Shown here one piece after another: positions 1-6,847 of a stretch of 15,470 nt of DNA. Within the stretch, counting starts at the first letter, position 1. The number at the start of each line of letters is the position of its first letter. Made by a program: the position numbers and the translations under genes. Origin of the DNA: a bacterium UBP8_UBA817 (lineage in GTDB: Bacteria; Margulisbacteria; Marinamargulisbacteria; UBA817); NCBI GenBank assembly GCA_002296285.1, contig DBHX01000058.1:1-15470 (forward strand). Reading direction: 5' to 3'. The notes below the pieces were generated by a model. The model had not been told where the DNA came from. It did no database searches and saw only the letters and a list, made by a program, of their open reading frames with translations.

Positions 1-86
1 CGGGTAGCGGGGATTCTGGTAGTGAGGGCTCCGGGAGTAGCGATTCCAGCAGAGACCCGTTTAGTAGCGGTGAAGGATTTTTCTAA
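1..86 (+). CDS. C-terminal end of a Ser/Gly/Asp-rich protein (5' end outside window)
   Basis: A frame is open from base 3 to a TAA at 84-86. Its 27 visible residues are almost all Ser, Gly, Asp and Glu (motifs such as GSGDSGSEGSGSSDSS) and end in GEGFF. The bases are much more GC-rich than the rest of the window because of repeated GGN/AGN codons. A second frame is also open here (from base 1 to a TAA at 100-102), but its composition is unremarkable; I prefer the Ser/Gly frame for its regularity. The stop lies about 30 bp before the FliF-like gene, on the same strand, so it could be the previous gene of that run. Low-complexity tails of this kind occur on surface or secreted proteins and on linkers. 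No function can be assigned from this fragment. Confidence 0.45.
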   Translation, partial: GSGDSGSEGSGSSDSSRDPFSSGEGFF

Positions 87-92
87 ACATTA

Positions 93-98
93 TATAAT
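93..98 (+). promoter_or_regulatory. Possible -10 element upstream of the motor genes
   Basis: The hexamer TATAAT at 93-98 is a perfect sigma-70 -10 consensus in the short gap before the FliF-like gene. At 17-bp spacing the -35 position (70-75, GTGAAG) matches the consensus poorly. Transcription would begin near 105, leaving a very short leader that just includes the ribosome binding site. In AT-rich DNA such hexamers arise by chance, so this is tentative. Confidence 0.3.
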
Positions 99-116
99 TT
101 AAAGTGAGAGGTTATG

Positions 117-1094
117 ATGATTTCAATTATAAAGCGATTAATAACATTAATTTTTATATTGGGCTGTTTTGGGCTCTTTTGGATGGGGTATGATACTCAA
201 TCACAAAAAACGTCAACGCCTGAAAATGATTATGAGCAGATATTTAATCAAAAAATTACCAAATTATTCAATATTTTAATTGGTCCAAACCAGTATTATG
301 TAAATACCACTGTTTTTTTAAGGCATAAAGAAGAACGATCATTACGTTATGTTCGAACACCTAAAAGTATTCTTTATGAAAAAGAAACCGTTCAAAACTC
401 ATCTGAAAGCAAAAGCAGTGAAGCACCTGTATTGGAATTTAAATCTGAAAAAGAAAATTTACCAGGCATGAAAAATGTGATTCAAAGCACCAAAAAATAT
501 GAAGTCACCCAAAAAATTCAAACTGAGAAATTATCTCTAGAAGAAAAAAATAACTCTCATAAAGAAATTATTGAAGAAATTTACTACGACGAAAATAAAT
601 TTGAAACAATCAAACCTAATTTTGGTCTTGAAAAGATTAAAATTCTCATCATGGTTAACCAAGATACGATGCAAGAAAAAGGATTAACCTTAGACATGTT
701 ACGACGTCGTATCAATCAGATTATTCCTTTAAAAGAAGATCGTGGAGATTTGTTAATTATTGAACAAAAAATGATCGATTTCACTCCACCCTATTTAAAA
801 ATGGTGGAAACGTTATTTTCTGACAGCATACTAAATAAGAACATGCAGTATGCTGGGGCTTTTATTTTAATTGGCCTGATTATTTTTGGGCTCATAAAGG
901 CCATCCTATTCATACGCTCAATACAAAAAGCTCGAAAAAAAGAAATGTTACTTGAACAGGAATTGACACAAAATCAAATTGAGCCCCCTGTCATTTCATT
1001 AAATCAACAAGTCATCAAAACAATCGAAACAGAACCCACACAAACACAAGAAATTGTGGAATACTGGATGGAGCAACATTATGCAAAAAAATAA
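117..1094 (+). CDS. Minimal FliF-like ring protein (RBM3 domain only)
   Basis: Resembles the C-terminal half of FliF, the protein that forms the flagellar MS ring in the inner membrane. An N-terminal membrane helix (about residues 5-24) leads directly to an RBM3-like region: a YEQIFNQKI segment near 40, a YYVNTTVFLRH strand near 60-71, a variable Glu/Lys-rich insertion, KKYEVTQKIQ near 127-136, and a GLEKIKILIMVN strand followed by a KEDRGD segment near 207-212. A second membrane helix lies at about 245-267, and a short cytoplasmic tail ends in EIVEYWMEQ, like the FliG-binding tail of FliF. FliF is usually about 550 residues; here the RBM1 and RBM2 domains are absent, leaving 325. The ATG at 117 sits 5 nt after AGAGG (107-111); the ATG at 114 is only 2 nt away and less likely. 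The gene overlaps the FliG-like gene by 14 nt. The family call rests on motif order only. Confidence 0.75.
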   Translation: MISIIKRLITLIFILGCFGLFWMGYDTQSQKTSTPENDYEQIFNQKITKLFNILIGPNQYYVNTTVFLRHKEERSLRYVRTPKSILYEKETVQNSSESKSSEAPVLEFKSEKENLPGMKNVIQSTKKYEVTQKIQTEKLSLEEKNNSHKEIIEEIYYDENKFETIKPNFGLEKIKILIMVNQDTMQEKGLTLDMLRRRINQIIPLKEDRGDLLIIEQKMIDFTPPYLKMVETLFSDSILNKNMQYAGAFILIGLIIFGLIKAILFIRSIQKARKKEMLLEQELTQNQIEPPVISLNQQVIKTIETEPTQTQEIVEYWMEQHYAKK

Positions 1095-2082
1095 CCTATC
1101 GTCTCTGGATAAATGCATCATTCTATTAAGTTATGTGAATGATAAAAATCCGTCGCTATTTGTTAAAATTATTGAGTCAATCCCAAAACATCATAGCCAA
1201 GAAATTTTGACTCGCCTTAAAGACGAACGCCCCATTTATGACAAAGAAGAAGTGCATCAAGTATTGGAAGAATACAATGACCTAACGGTTGAAAAAACCA
1301 TGTTATTTCCAAATGAATCATTTAAAGATCATTTGCAAAAGAAACTTTTTGACGTGGATAGTGAAAAACCAATGCCTAATCACCAAAAAAGTGCTTTTTT
1401 AGAGGCCATTTCAATACCATCAATTTTGAAGATGGTGAATCAAGAACCACATTATTTTATTGGGCTTTTATGTCATATGATGACCAACGAAGAGTTTGCC
1501 CAATTACTGTCACAAATACCCCATGAACAAGCCAAAAACGGGCTTAGTTATTACACAAAAATGTCTATTTCTAACTTGGGTTTCTTGAGTGAATTAACTG
1601 AATTTTATATTGAGCGAATTCAAAAATCAGATGCTAAAATGAATAAAACAACAGCCTCACAAACACAAGACATTGCGCATATCCTAGAATTAATACCTGA
1701 TGCCAATAAAGAAGCAATGAAGGCGATTATTCCATCCGATATATCATGGAATATTATTGAAAAAAACCTATTATCCGTCGAAGACATTCAATTTTACCCG
1801 GCCAAAGACCAACAGTTGATTCTCTCATCCATACGCTCATCAGAAGAGTTGGCCAAAACATTATCCATTATTCCAAGTCATATACGAATAAAACTGATGA
1901 AAGAATGTTTAACCCCCCGACAGTTCAACATTGTTTCCGAAGAAATTGAACTTCTCAAAGCCAACCCCATATCAGAAAAAGACATATCCGTGATTTCAAA
2001 TTCATTTATTAAGCACATGAGGAACTTACAGCAACAAAATATCATTATGGGTGTGGAACAATATAAAAAGGTTGCTCATTAA
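1081..2082 (+). CDS. FliG-like rotor protein
   Basis: At 333 residues it has the usual FliG length and three-part layout: an N domain (about 5-70) with KCIILLSYV like the FliG ILLLSLG start; a middle armadillo domain (about 105-182) containing SIPSILKMVNQEPHYFIGLL; and a C domain (about 195-320) with LLSVEDIQFYPAKDQQLIL, the region leading to the torque helix, followed by ELAKTLSIIPSHIRIKLM. In flagella FliG attaches to FliF by its N domain and contacts MotA through charges on its C domain. The middle-domain EHPQ motif, which binds FliM, is altered here to EPHY, and the torque-helix region has few of the alternating charges of enteric FliG. The ATG at 1081 is chosen because GGAG (1070-1073) lies 7 nt upstream; a frame start at 1054 has no such site. 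It overlaps the FliF-like gene by 14 nt and touches motA through TAATG. Confidence 0.8.
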   Translation: MQKNNLSSLDKCIILLSYVNDKNPSLFVKIIESIPKHHSQEILTRLKDERPIYDKEEVHQVLEEYNDLTVEKTMLFPNESFKDHLQKKLFDVDSEKPMPNHQKSAFLEAISIPSILKMVNQEPHYFIGLLCHMMTNEEFAQLLSQIPHEQAKNGLSYYTKMSISNLGFLSELTEFYIERIQKSDAKMNKTTASQTQDIAHILELIPDANKEAMKAIIPSDISWNIIEKNLLSVEDIQFYPAKDQQLILSSIRSSEELAKTLSIIPSHIRIKLMKECLTPRQFNIVSEEIELLKANPISEKDISVISNSFIKHMRNLQQQNIIMGVEQYKKVAH

Positions 2083-2843
2083 TGGACATTACGATTTTAA
2101 TTGGGGGGCTATTTTTCATTTATTTATTAATTAATGCCATTGGCTTTGAATCCTTTTTGTTACTTTTTGTAAACGTTGATGCGCTTATTTTGGTTTTTGG
2201 TTGCACATTTTCTGCAACCCTGATTCATTTTCCAATCACCCAAGTATTTCGCGTGGGTCAACGACTAAAATTTTTACTGAGTTTTAAAAAATACAATTAT
2301 CAAAAAGACATTGATTACCTAACGGATATCTCCAAGTCGATTCGTTCAAATGGGGCGCAATCCATTATTGGCTCCATTAATAATTGTCCGGATCATTTTT
2401 TAAAAACAGGGCTCCAACTTTTGGTGGATCAAATTCAACCCAATGAACTCGATAAAATTTTATCATTAAATATGAATTACATTCAAAAACGTCACTTGCA
2501 AGGCATCATGTTCTTTGAACAGATGGCCAAATATGCGCCAGCCTTTGGTTTATTGGGAACCACCATTGGGTTGGTACAATTGCTTGCAAATCTGAAAGAT
2601 CCCAGCCTGATTGGTCAGGGAATGTCCATTGCCCTTGTCTCCACATTTTATGGCATATTAATGGCCAACTTTCTGTTTGCGCCGATTTCTGGCCGATTAA
2701 GAGCCTATAGTATTGAAGAGCTATTTCAAAAAGAAATGTTAAAAGTGGGAATTTTATCTGTTGCAAAGAATGAGTCTTCCGTTATTGTTCAAGAAAAAAT
2801 GATGTTGTTTTTAACTCAAAAGGAACGAAAAAATGATCAATGA
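2082..2843 (+). CDS. motA: MotA-like stator subunit (MotA/PomA family)
   Basis: Inner-membrane stator subunit of the MotA/PomA family, 253 residues with four predicted membrane helices (about 3-28, 32-54, 148-170, 180-203). The diagnostic block runs KYAPAFGLLGTTIGLVQLL and continues into IGQGMSIALVSTFYGILMAN, matching the third and fourth helices of MotA, including the proline and the TTIG and TFYG turns that line the ion path. The cytoplasmic loop between helices 2 and 3 (about 60-140) is where MotA touches FliG. The start codon shares its A with the stop of the FliG-like gene (TAATG), and the end overlaps motB by 11 nt, so translation is probably coupled. TolQ, ExbB and ZorA are more distant relatives, but the length, the loop and the flanking FliG- and MotB-like genes favour a MotA role. 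Confidence 0.9.
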   Translation: MDITILIGGLFFIYLLINAIGFESFLLLFVNVDALILVFGCTFSATLIHFPITQVFRVGQRLKFLLSFKKYNYQKDIDYLTDISKSIRSNGAQSIIGSINNCPDHFLKTGLQLLVDQIQPNELDKILSLNMNYIQKRHLQGIMFFEQMAKYAPAFGLLGTTIGLVQLLANLKDPSLIGQGMSIALVSTFYGILMANFLFAPISGRLRAYSIEELFQKEMLKVGILSVAKNESSVIVQEKMMLFLTQKERKNDQ

Positions 2844-3486
2844 TGAATTATTTCAAACCGATGATACCGACAGTTTTTTTGTGTCTTTTACCGATATTGT
2901 TACATTGTTATTAATTTTCTTTATTTATTTGACCACCATTTCGAATTTCAACACATCTGAACTTAAAATGCTGTCGGAACATATCAGTGCCAATTTTCAA
3001 ATTAAATCCATCACTGAAGAAATTACCCAACGTCCCGATGAAAAAATACAAACAGATCCATGGATGAATATTCATCAAACCATTCATCATAAGCTTTTGC
3101 CCAATGAAGCCATTCGCTTATCGTTGGATCAATCCTTACTATTTTCACCCGGGTCAGCCACCCTATTGGACGGTGGCAAAATCTACTTAAAACAACTGGC
3201 CGATGCATTAAAGGGTGAGCCCTATGAACTCATTATTGAGGGACATTCCGATAGTACACCAATTAAAAATGACTTATTCAAATCCAATTGGCATTTATCC
3301 TCAATGCGAGCGGCCGAGGTTACGGCTCAATTGGAAGCGTATGGAATTCCTGGTCATCAACTCAGTAGTCGCGGATTTGCGGAAACACGGCCAATCAAAG
3401 CGCATGCTAAACATCGTAAAGAGCACGACCTAAACCGACGCGTTCAAATATTCATTAAACCACTTCAAGGAGATTTCCATGAATAA
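2833..3486 (+). CDS. motB: MotB-like stator subunit with OmpA-type peptidoglycan-binding domain
   Basis: Stator partner of the MotA-like protein: 217 residues with one membrane helix (about 15-37) containing FTDIVTLLLIFF. Asp21 occupies the place of the universally conserved ion-binding Asp of MotB/PomB. A periplasmic OmpA/MotB domain (about 95-208) has the peptidoglycan-binding signature EGHSDSTPI, then LSSMRAAEV, and the closing NRRVQIFI. MotB is usually 250-310 residues, so the linker between helix and OmpA domain is short. AAGGAAC-like bases about 9 nt upstream support the ATG at 2833, which lies inside motA. The end overlaps the next gene by 8 nt. Whether it uses H+ or Na+ cannot be told from the helix, but the adjacent sodium-pump genes make Na+ attractive. 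Confidence 0.9.
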   Translation: MINDELFQTDDTDSFFVSFTDIVTLLLIFFIYLTTISNFNTSELKMLSEHISANFQIKSITEEITQRPDEKIQTDPWMNIHQTIHHKLLPNEAIRLSLDQSLLFSPGSATLLDGGKIYLKQLADALKGEPYELIIEGHSDSTPIKNDLFKSNWHLSSMRAAEVTAQLEAYGIPGHQLSSRGFAETRPIKAHAKHRKEHDLNRRVQIFIKPLQGDFHE

Positions 3487-4018
3487 AGAAATTTATCAAA
3501 GCATCTACCAACATCAAATTCGTTTGGCCCGACAAGTTAACCAAAACTTATCATCACTAATAAACATGGACCACTATTCATTGCAATTAAATAAACTCAA
3601 TCTGTTTCAAGATATTCAAGAGACATTGCAAAATATTGATTTAAGTTTATATACAACCATCCCGTTTGATACAGAAAAGTATTCATCGTATATTTTATTT
3701 CACCGATCCTTTAGTCATGAACTATCATTGCTATCCTTGGGGCTTCAACATGAACCTGAACTGAAACAACAAACAGTAAAACAAAGTTTAATTGAAGAAT
3801 TTTTCTGCTATAAAATCTCTGAAATGATTGCCAAATATTTCAACTCCGAAAATAATCAAGTGTCTGTCTCCAAAGAACCCACCAGTATCAATATGGATCA
3901 CCTATCTGAATTTTCATCTGATCTTTTGGTTAGCAGTATTTCGTTAATGAATCAAAACACACCTTGTGGAAATTTCTATATTATATTTCCGTACTCATTA
4001 TTATGGAGCTTAGCATGA
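3479..4018 (+). CDS. Possible reduced FliM-like protein (middle domain only)
   Basis: This 179-residue protein has no signal peptide or membrane helix. The helical start (QIRLARQVNQNLSSLI, residues 13-28) recalls the opening of the FliM middle domain (FARxLxxxLSxLL). The end, CGNFYIIFPYSLLWSL (163-178), matches the strand of FliM that reads roughly SGxMxxCIPYSxLEP, preceded by a strand-like SDLLVSSISL. The protein stops where the FliM C-terminal SpoA domain would begin, and it has no N-terminal CheY-binding peptide. If correct, it would sit on the FliG-like ring and could not take part in chemotactic switching in the usual way. AAGGAG (3467-3472) 6 nt upstream of the ATG supports the start; the stop overlaps the next start (ATGA). 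The position straight after fliG-motA-motB fits, but the similarity is weak and needs a profile search. Confidence 0.5.
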   Translation: MNKEIYQSIYQHQIRLARQVNQNLSSLINMDHYSLQLNKLNLFQDIQETLQNIDLSLYTTIPFDTEKYSSYILFHRSFSHELSLLSLGLQHEPELKQQTVKQSLIEEFFCYKISEMIAKYFNSENNQVSVSKEPTSINMDHLSEFSSDLLVSSISLMNQNTPCGNFYIIFPYSLLWSLA

Positions 4019-5034
4019 AAAAAATTATTTTAACATTCGCCATAATGACCCGGTTATGTTTTCCATTTGTTGAACTTCAATACATGGATACTCCGCCAGC
4101 GCATTTTGAGTTCTTTGCATCCATGGCAACTATGGGACTGGAATCAAATGGGCAATCACCACCAAGCATTGGTTTTTATGGTGTAAATTACCGATTTGAT
4201 AACATTGGGTATGGCTTCAACATCTACCCTGTCAAATTATCAAATGGGGATACGTTTTCATGGACAAGTCATAACCTGTATGCACAATTGTATGAAAATT
4301 ACCCAGCCTTATTTACCAAGGCGTCTTTGCAAGTTGGGGTTATCAATTTAGGTCTTCCTCAAAGTGCATTAAAAAGCTCAAAATTCACAAATTATTTGCA
4401 ATCATTTTACATCACCAATAAATTCAAGATAACCTCTCAGATAAACGTCTACATCAGTTCTGGCCCACGTGGGGATGGGCAAGCCTATTACCATCGCAGT
4501 GTTCTTGAATATACCTATAATGGAAACCGAGGTTTTCTTGAGTTTTCTCCCAATCAAAATCAACTTTATATTGGTGGTGAGGTAAATATATCAAAAGACA
4601 TTATTTTTACCATTGGATCAAATATTTCCGATAGTAACCCAGATATTAATGGGGACTATTTTTATCCATCCAGCGTCATGGGGGTTCGGCTGCTTAATCC
4701 ATTTATAAAACCAAAAAAAACGCCAAAACAAATCCCCCCAGTGGATATTGATATGGAGGCCTACTTATCCATGGAAAAAGGCCTCATTGCTTACTATGAA
4801 TCCAATTACAAAGAAGCATTGCAACACTATTTGACGGTGTTAAAAAAATACCCCACATTTTCGCTCGCTTATGTTCGTGCTGGAAATACCTGCTATAAAT
4901 TGAAACAGATCAGTCAGGCAAAAAAGTATTGGCAAACCGCATTAACACTCGATCCAAAAAATCAAGATGTTCTAGAAATGTTATCGCGTTTGCAAAATAA
5001 TAACTTGCTCAAAGATTCCCTCATTGATGACTAA
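4015..5034 (+). CDS. Predicted outer-membrane beta-barrel with C-terminal TPRs
   Basis: Not a recognised named family. The 339-residue product begins with a short basic and hydrophobic export signal (MKKIILTFAIMTRLCFPFVE). A strand-rich region follows (about 28-230) with alternating aromatic and polar residues, ending GVRLLNPF, as expected of a small outer-membrane barrel whose last strand ends in Phe. A Pro/Lys linker (232-245) leads to two TPR repeats (about 251-281 and 284-317; MEKGLIAYYESNYKEALQHY, then a second repeat ending TALTLDPKN). The TPRs would lie in the periplasm, where they could bind a partner such as MotB or a ring protein; that is inference. The ATG at 4015 is preferred over one at 3964 because it has GGAG (4005-4008) 6 nt upstream, gives a proper signal peptide and overlaps the preceding stop by ATGA. 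It overlaps the next gene by 8 nt. Confidence 0.7.
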   Translation: MKKIILTFAIMTRLCFPFVELQYMDTPPAHFEFFASMATMGLESNGQSPPSIGFYGVNYRFDNIGYGFNIYPVKLSNGDTFSWTSHNLYAQLYENYPALFTKASLQVGVINLGLPQSALKSSKFTNYLQSFYITNKFKITSQINVYISSGPRGDGQAYYHRSVLEYTYNGNRGFLEFSPNQNQLYIGGEVNISKDIIFTIGSNISDSNPDINGDYFYPSSVMGVRLLNPFIKPKKTPKQIPPVDIDMEAYLSMEKGLIAYYESNYKEALQHYLTVLKKYPTFSLAYVRAGNTCYKLKQISQAKKYWQTALTLDPKNQDVLEMLSRLQNNNLLKDSLIDD

Positions 5035-5911
5035 GATTTATTTGTTATTGTTGTTACTATCTGCATGGCCCGTATTAGGACAAACCACCATTCCTAATTC
5101 TTTGATTAAATTATCCAAAACATTAAAATCAAAGAATATTTCATCGCAAATTGTAACTAAAAATGCAAAAACCGTTAACGTTCCCAAACGGAAAAAAATC
5201 AAAACAAAAAAAGATCAAGAAAAAAAAACACCGCTGAATGAGGTGCTGCTCATTCCCACAAAAAATGTTCCATTGAATGACGATGCTCTCATTGATGAAT
5301 CGATTGAATTACTTGCGCAAGATGTTGAATTGGCGTTATCAAACGAATTATCTCAACCAACAACCAATCGCCAAATATCCAATCCTTGGATCAGATTGGG
5401 ATTGTCATTCAATTATCTGCCATTACCGAAATCCAGAATCAACCCTTCATCAACCATTTCATCCTGGTTAGCATTGGCAATTGAGGTGCCATTTCTTGAA
5501 TTATCTGGTGGGTATACGGCTTATTCTGAAAATGATGTTGGGGGGTCTCCAGTGGCTTACGCTCAAACATCAACAACATCCTACTATGCTCAACTCGTGG
5601 GGCGCTACCCAATTAAAAACAATGTATGGTTGATGGCCGGATACCTGATCATTAAAACCGATGGAACATTGGCCTATGCCCAATTGAATAAAGCCACCAT
5701 TGATGGATTCTACATTGGACTCAAGCATGAGATTATTACAGATTTGAGTTTTTCAATTGGCTGGTTTCCAAAATTAAATAACAGATATCAGTTGGATAAT
5801 ATTAGCCCCGCCCATATTGGATTACCATTTCAACCAAGCACATCATTCAATACATCGATTGACTACAGTGCCTTTGTTTTTTCAATTAAATATGACTTTT
5901 TTTCATTTTAA
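5027..5911 (+). CDS. Predicted outer-membrane beta-barrel with long Lys-rich N-terminal linker
   Basis: Unrecognised family, 294 residues. A clear signal peptide (about 1-18, Leu-rich core, likely cleavage after VLG) is followed by an extended, probably unstructured region (about 20-115) with a strongly basic stretch (47-68) and an acidic patch (84-107). From about 119 to the end, alternating strand patterns suggest an 8-10-strand barrel, and the protein ends in Phe (IKYDFFSF), a typical C-terminal signal for outer-membrane assembly. The linker could span the periplasm toward peptidoglycan or the motor. The ATG at 5027 overlaps the previous gene by 8 nt; a TTG codon directly before it (5024) is a less likely start. 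Co-transcription with the motor genes is implied by the overlap. Confidence 0.65.
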   Translation: MTKIYLLLLLLSAWPVLGQTTIPNSLIKLSKTLKSKNISSQIVTKNAKTVNVPKRKKIKTKKDQEKKTPLNEVLLIPTKNVPLNDDALIDESIELLAQDVELALSNELSQPTTNRQISNPWIRLGLSFNYLPLPKSRINPSSTISSWLALAIEVPFLELSGGYTAYSENDVGGSPVAYAQTSTTSYYAQLVGRYPIKNNVWLMAGYLIIKTDGTLAYAQLNKATIDGFYIGLKHEIITDLSFSIGWFPKLNNRYQLDNISPAHIGLPFQPSTSFNTSIDYSAFVFSIKYDFFSF

Positions 5912-5945
5912 AGAAAACCATGTAGAATGATATCGGAGGTTATTC

Positions 5946-6590
5946 ATGAAAATATTATTCATCATGTGCTTACTACCCATAATCATTCAGGCAACAACCT
6001 ATACAGAACTTATGGTGGGATCCATCAAACGTGACGGGTTTGAACGGTCTGCAAAATATAGCATTGAGTTCGGGCATAAATTTCGTTCAGGGTTATCGAT
6101 TGGATTGGGAACTTCATTTTATCAATTTTCAACCAATGATGATTTATTTACCGATATTGCGTTTCCAATGATCGTGATCAAGCAATCCTATGCCCCAATC
6201 AAAAAAATTCCCTTGCAGGCAACCCTTGGCGCAGGATTTGGATTGCAGCATATTGATGCATCATTCGGGACGCATTATATCAATACTCAGCTCCTGGCTG
6301 GACTGCAATATAAATTAACGAAAGAACTGTTTCTTATTGGAAATTATGTCATGCAGTATGGAAAATCAAAAGAATCTGGCATATCCCATTCATTCGATGG
6401 GCATTCATTTAATATGGGGCTTAGCATTAGGTTCCCAAAGCCAAAAAAACGACCGATCATTCCGATGAACCTACTGCAAGATAAAAAACAACAACGAAAT
6501 AAAGCCCCCAGAAAGCGCAATGTTCGAAAGCCCACGGCTTATGAACAAACTCAAAAATTAATGAATGAATTATCATGGCCTACGTACTAG
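5946..6590 (+). CDS. Predicted outer-membrane beta-barrel with basic C-terminal tail
   Basis: Unrecognised family, 214 residues. An N-terminal signal peptide (about 1-16, MKILFIMCLLPIIIQA) precedes a strand-rich domain (about 17-164) with repeated Gly/aromatic strands such as IEFGHKFRSGLSIGLGTSF and LQATLGAGFGL, like small OmpA- or OmpW-type barrels. The barrel ends in IRF, and a basic Lys/Arg/Pro-rich extension of about 50 residues (165-214) follows, which should face the periplasm. A strong ribosome binding site, GGAGGT (5935-5940), lies 5 nt before the ATG. This is the only clear gap in the run (34 bp after the previous stop), so the gene may be translated independently. It overlaps the NqrM-like gene by 16 nt. 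The role is unknown; position suggests it works with the two preceding barrels. Confidence 0.65.
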   Translation: MKILFIMCLLPIIIQATTYTELMVGSIKRDGFERSAKYSIEFGHKFRSGLSIGLGTSFYQFSTNDDLFTDIAFPMIVIKQSYAPIKKIPLQATLGAGFGLQHIDASFGTHYINTQLLAGLQYKLTKELFLIGNYVMQYGKSKESGISHSFDGHSFNMGLSIRFPKPKKRPIIPMNLLQDKKQQRNKAPRKRNVRKPTAYEQTQKLMNELSWPTY

Positions 6591-6847
6591 CCGCAGGGAT
6601 TATTATTTGTTGCTTTTCGCTGCTTGGCATTGGCATCCTCTTTTTTGGAAGAAAAGAAATCAGTGGAGAATGCGGAAACGTTCCGAATCATGATACGAAT
6701 GTGTGTGCATCGAAGGCCGCGGGAATTTGCCCAACCGCGTCCTCGGATAATGAAGCACTCGATATGGCATTAACGTTCACAAAATTTCATAAAATTAAAA
6801 AGAAAAACTCATTGAAGGATTCAGTAGACGATCAAAACCATTTATGA
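6575..6847 (+). CDS. nqrM: NqrM-like Na+-NQR maturation factor
   Basis: NqrM (DUF539 family) is a small membrane protein needed to mature Na+-NQR, thought to deliver iron for the cluster held between NqrD and NqrE. This 90-residue product has one N-terminal membrane helix (about 4-24) followed at once by KEISGECGN, which matches the family's ISGSCGG-type motif with its key Cys (here Cys33), and further cysteines at 44 and 52; Cys12 and Cys13 lie in the helix. The Lys-rich tail is variable. In known nqr operons this gene usually follows apbE on the same strand. Here it lies on the opposite strand at the end of the motor/barrel run, overlapping the preceding gene by 16 nt and the 3' end of apbE by 53 nt. 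No good ribosome binding site is seen, so coupling to the upstream gene is likely. Confidence 0.75.
   Translation: MAYVLAAGIIICCFSLLGIGILFFGRKEISGECGNVPNHDTNVCASKAAGICPTASSDNEALDMALTFTKFHKIKKKNSLKDSVDDQNHL

Noticed and set aside
2506..2766. Minus-strand frame inside the motA-like gene
   Set aside because: It lies opposite the most conserved part of the MotA-like protein, lacks its own ribosome binding site and has no recognisable protein features.
2082..3486. Zorya-type anti-phage system (ZorA/ZorB are MotA/MotB-like)
   Set aside because: ZorA has a long cytoplasmic tail; this MotA-like protein has ordinary MotA length and loop. No ZorC/ZorD helicase genes are nearby, and the neighbours are FliF- and FliG-like.
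2082..3486. TolQR or ExbBD energiser
   Set aside because: The second protein has a full OmpA-type peptidoglycan-binding domain and a MotB-type FTDIVTLLL helix, and no TolA, TolB or TonB gene is adjacent.
5900..5928. Promoter (TTTTCA, 17 bp, TAGAAT) before the barrel gene at 5946
   Set aside because: The transcription start would fall on the ribosome binding site at 5935-5940, and both hexamers match only partly. A coupled operon explains the gene without it.
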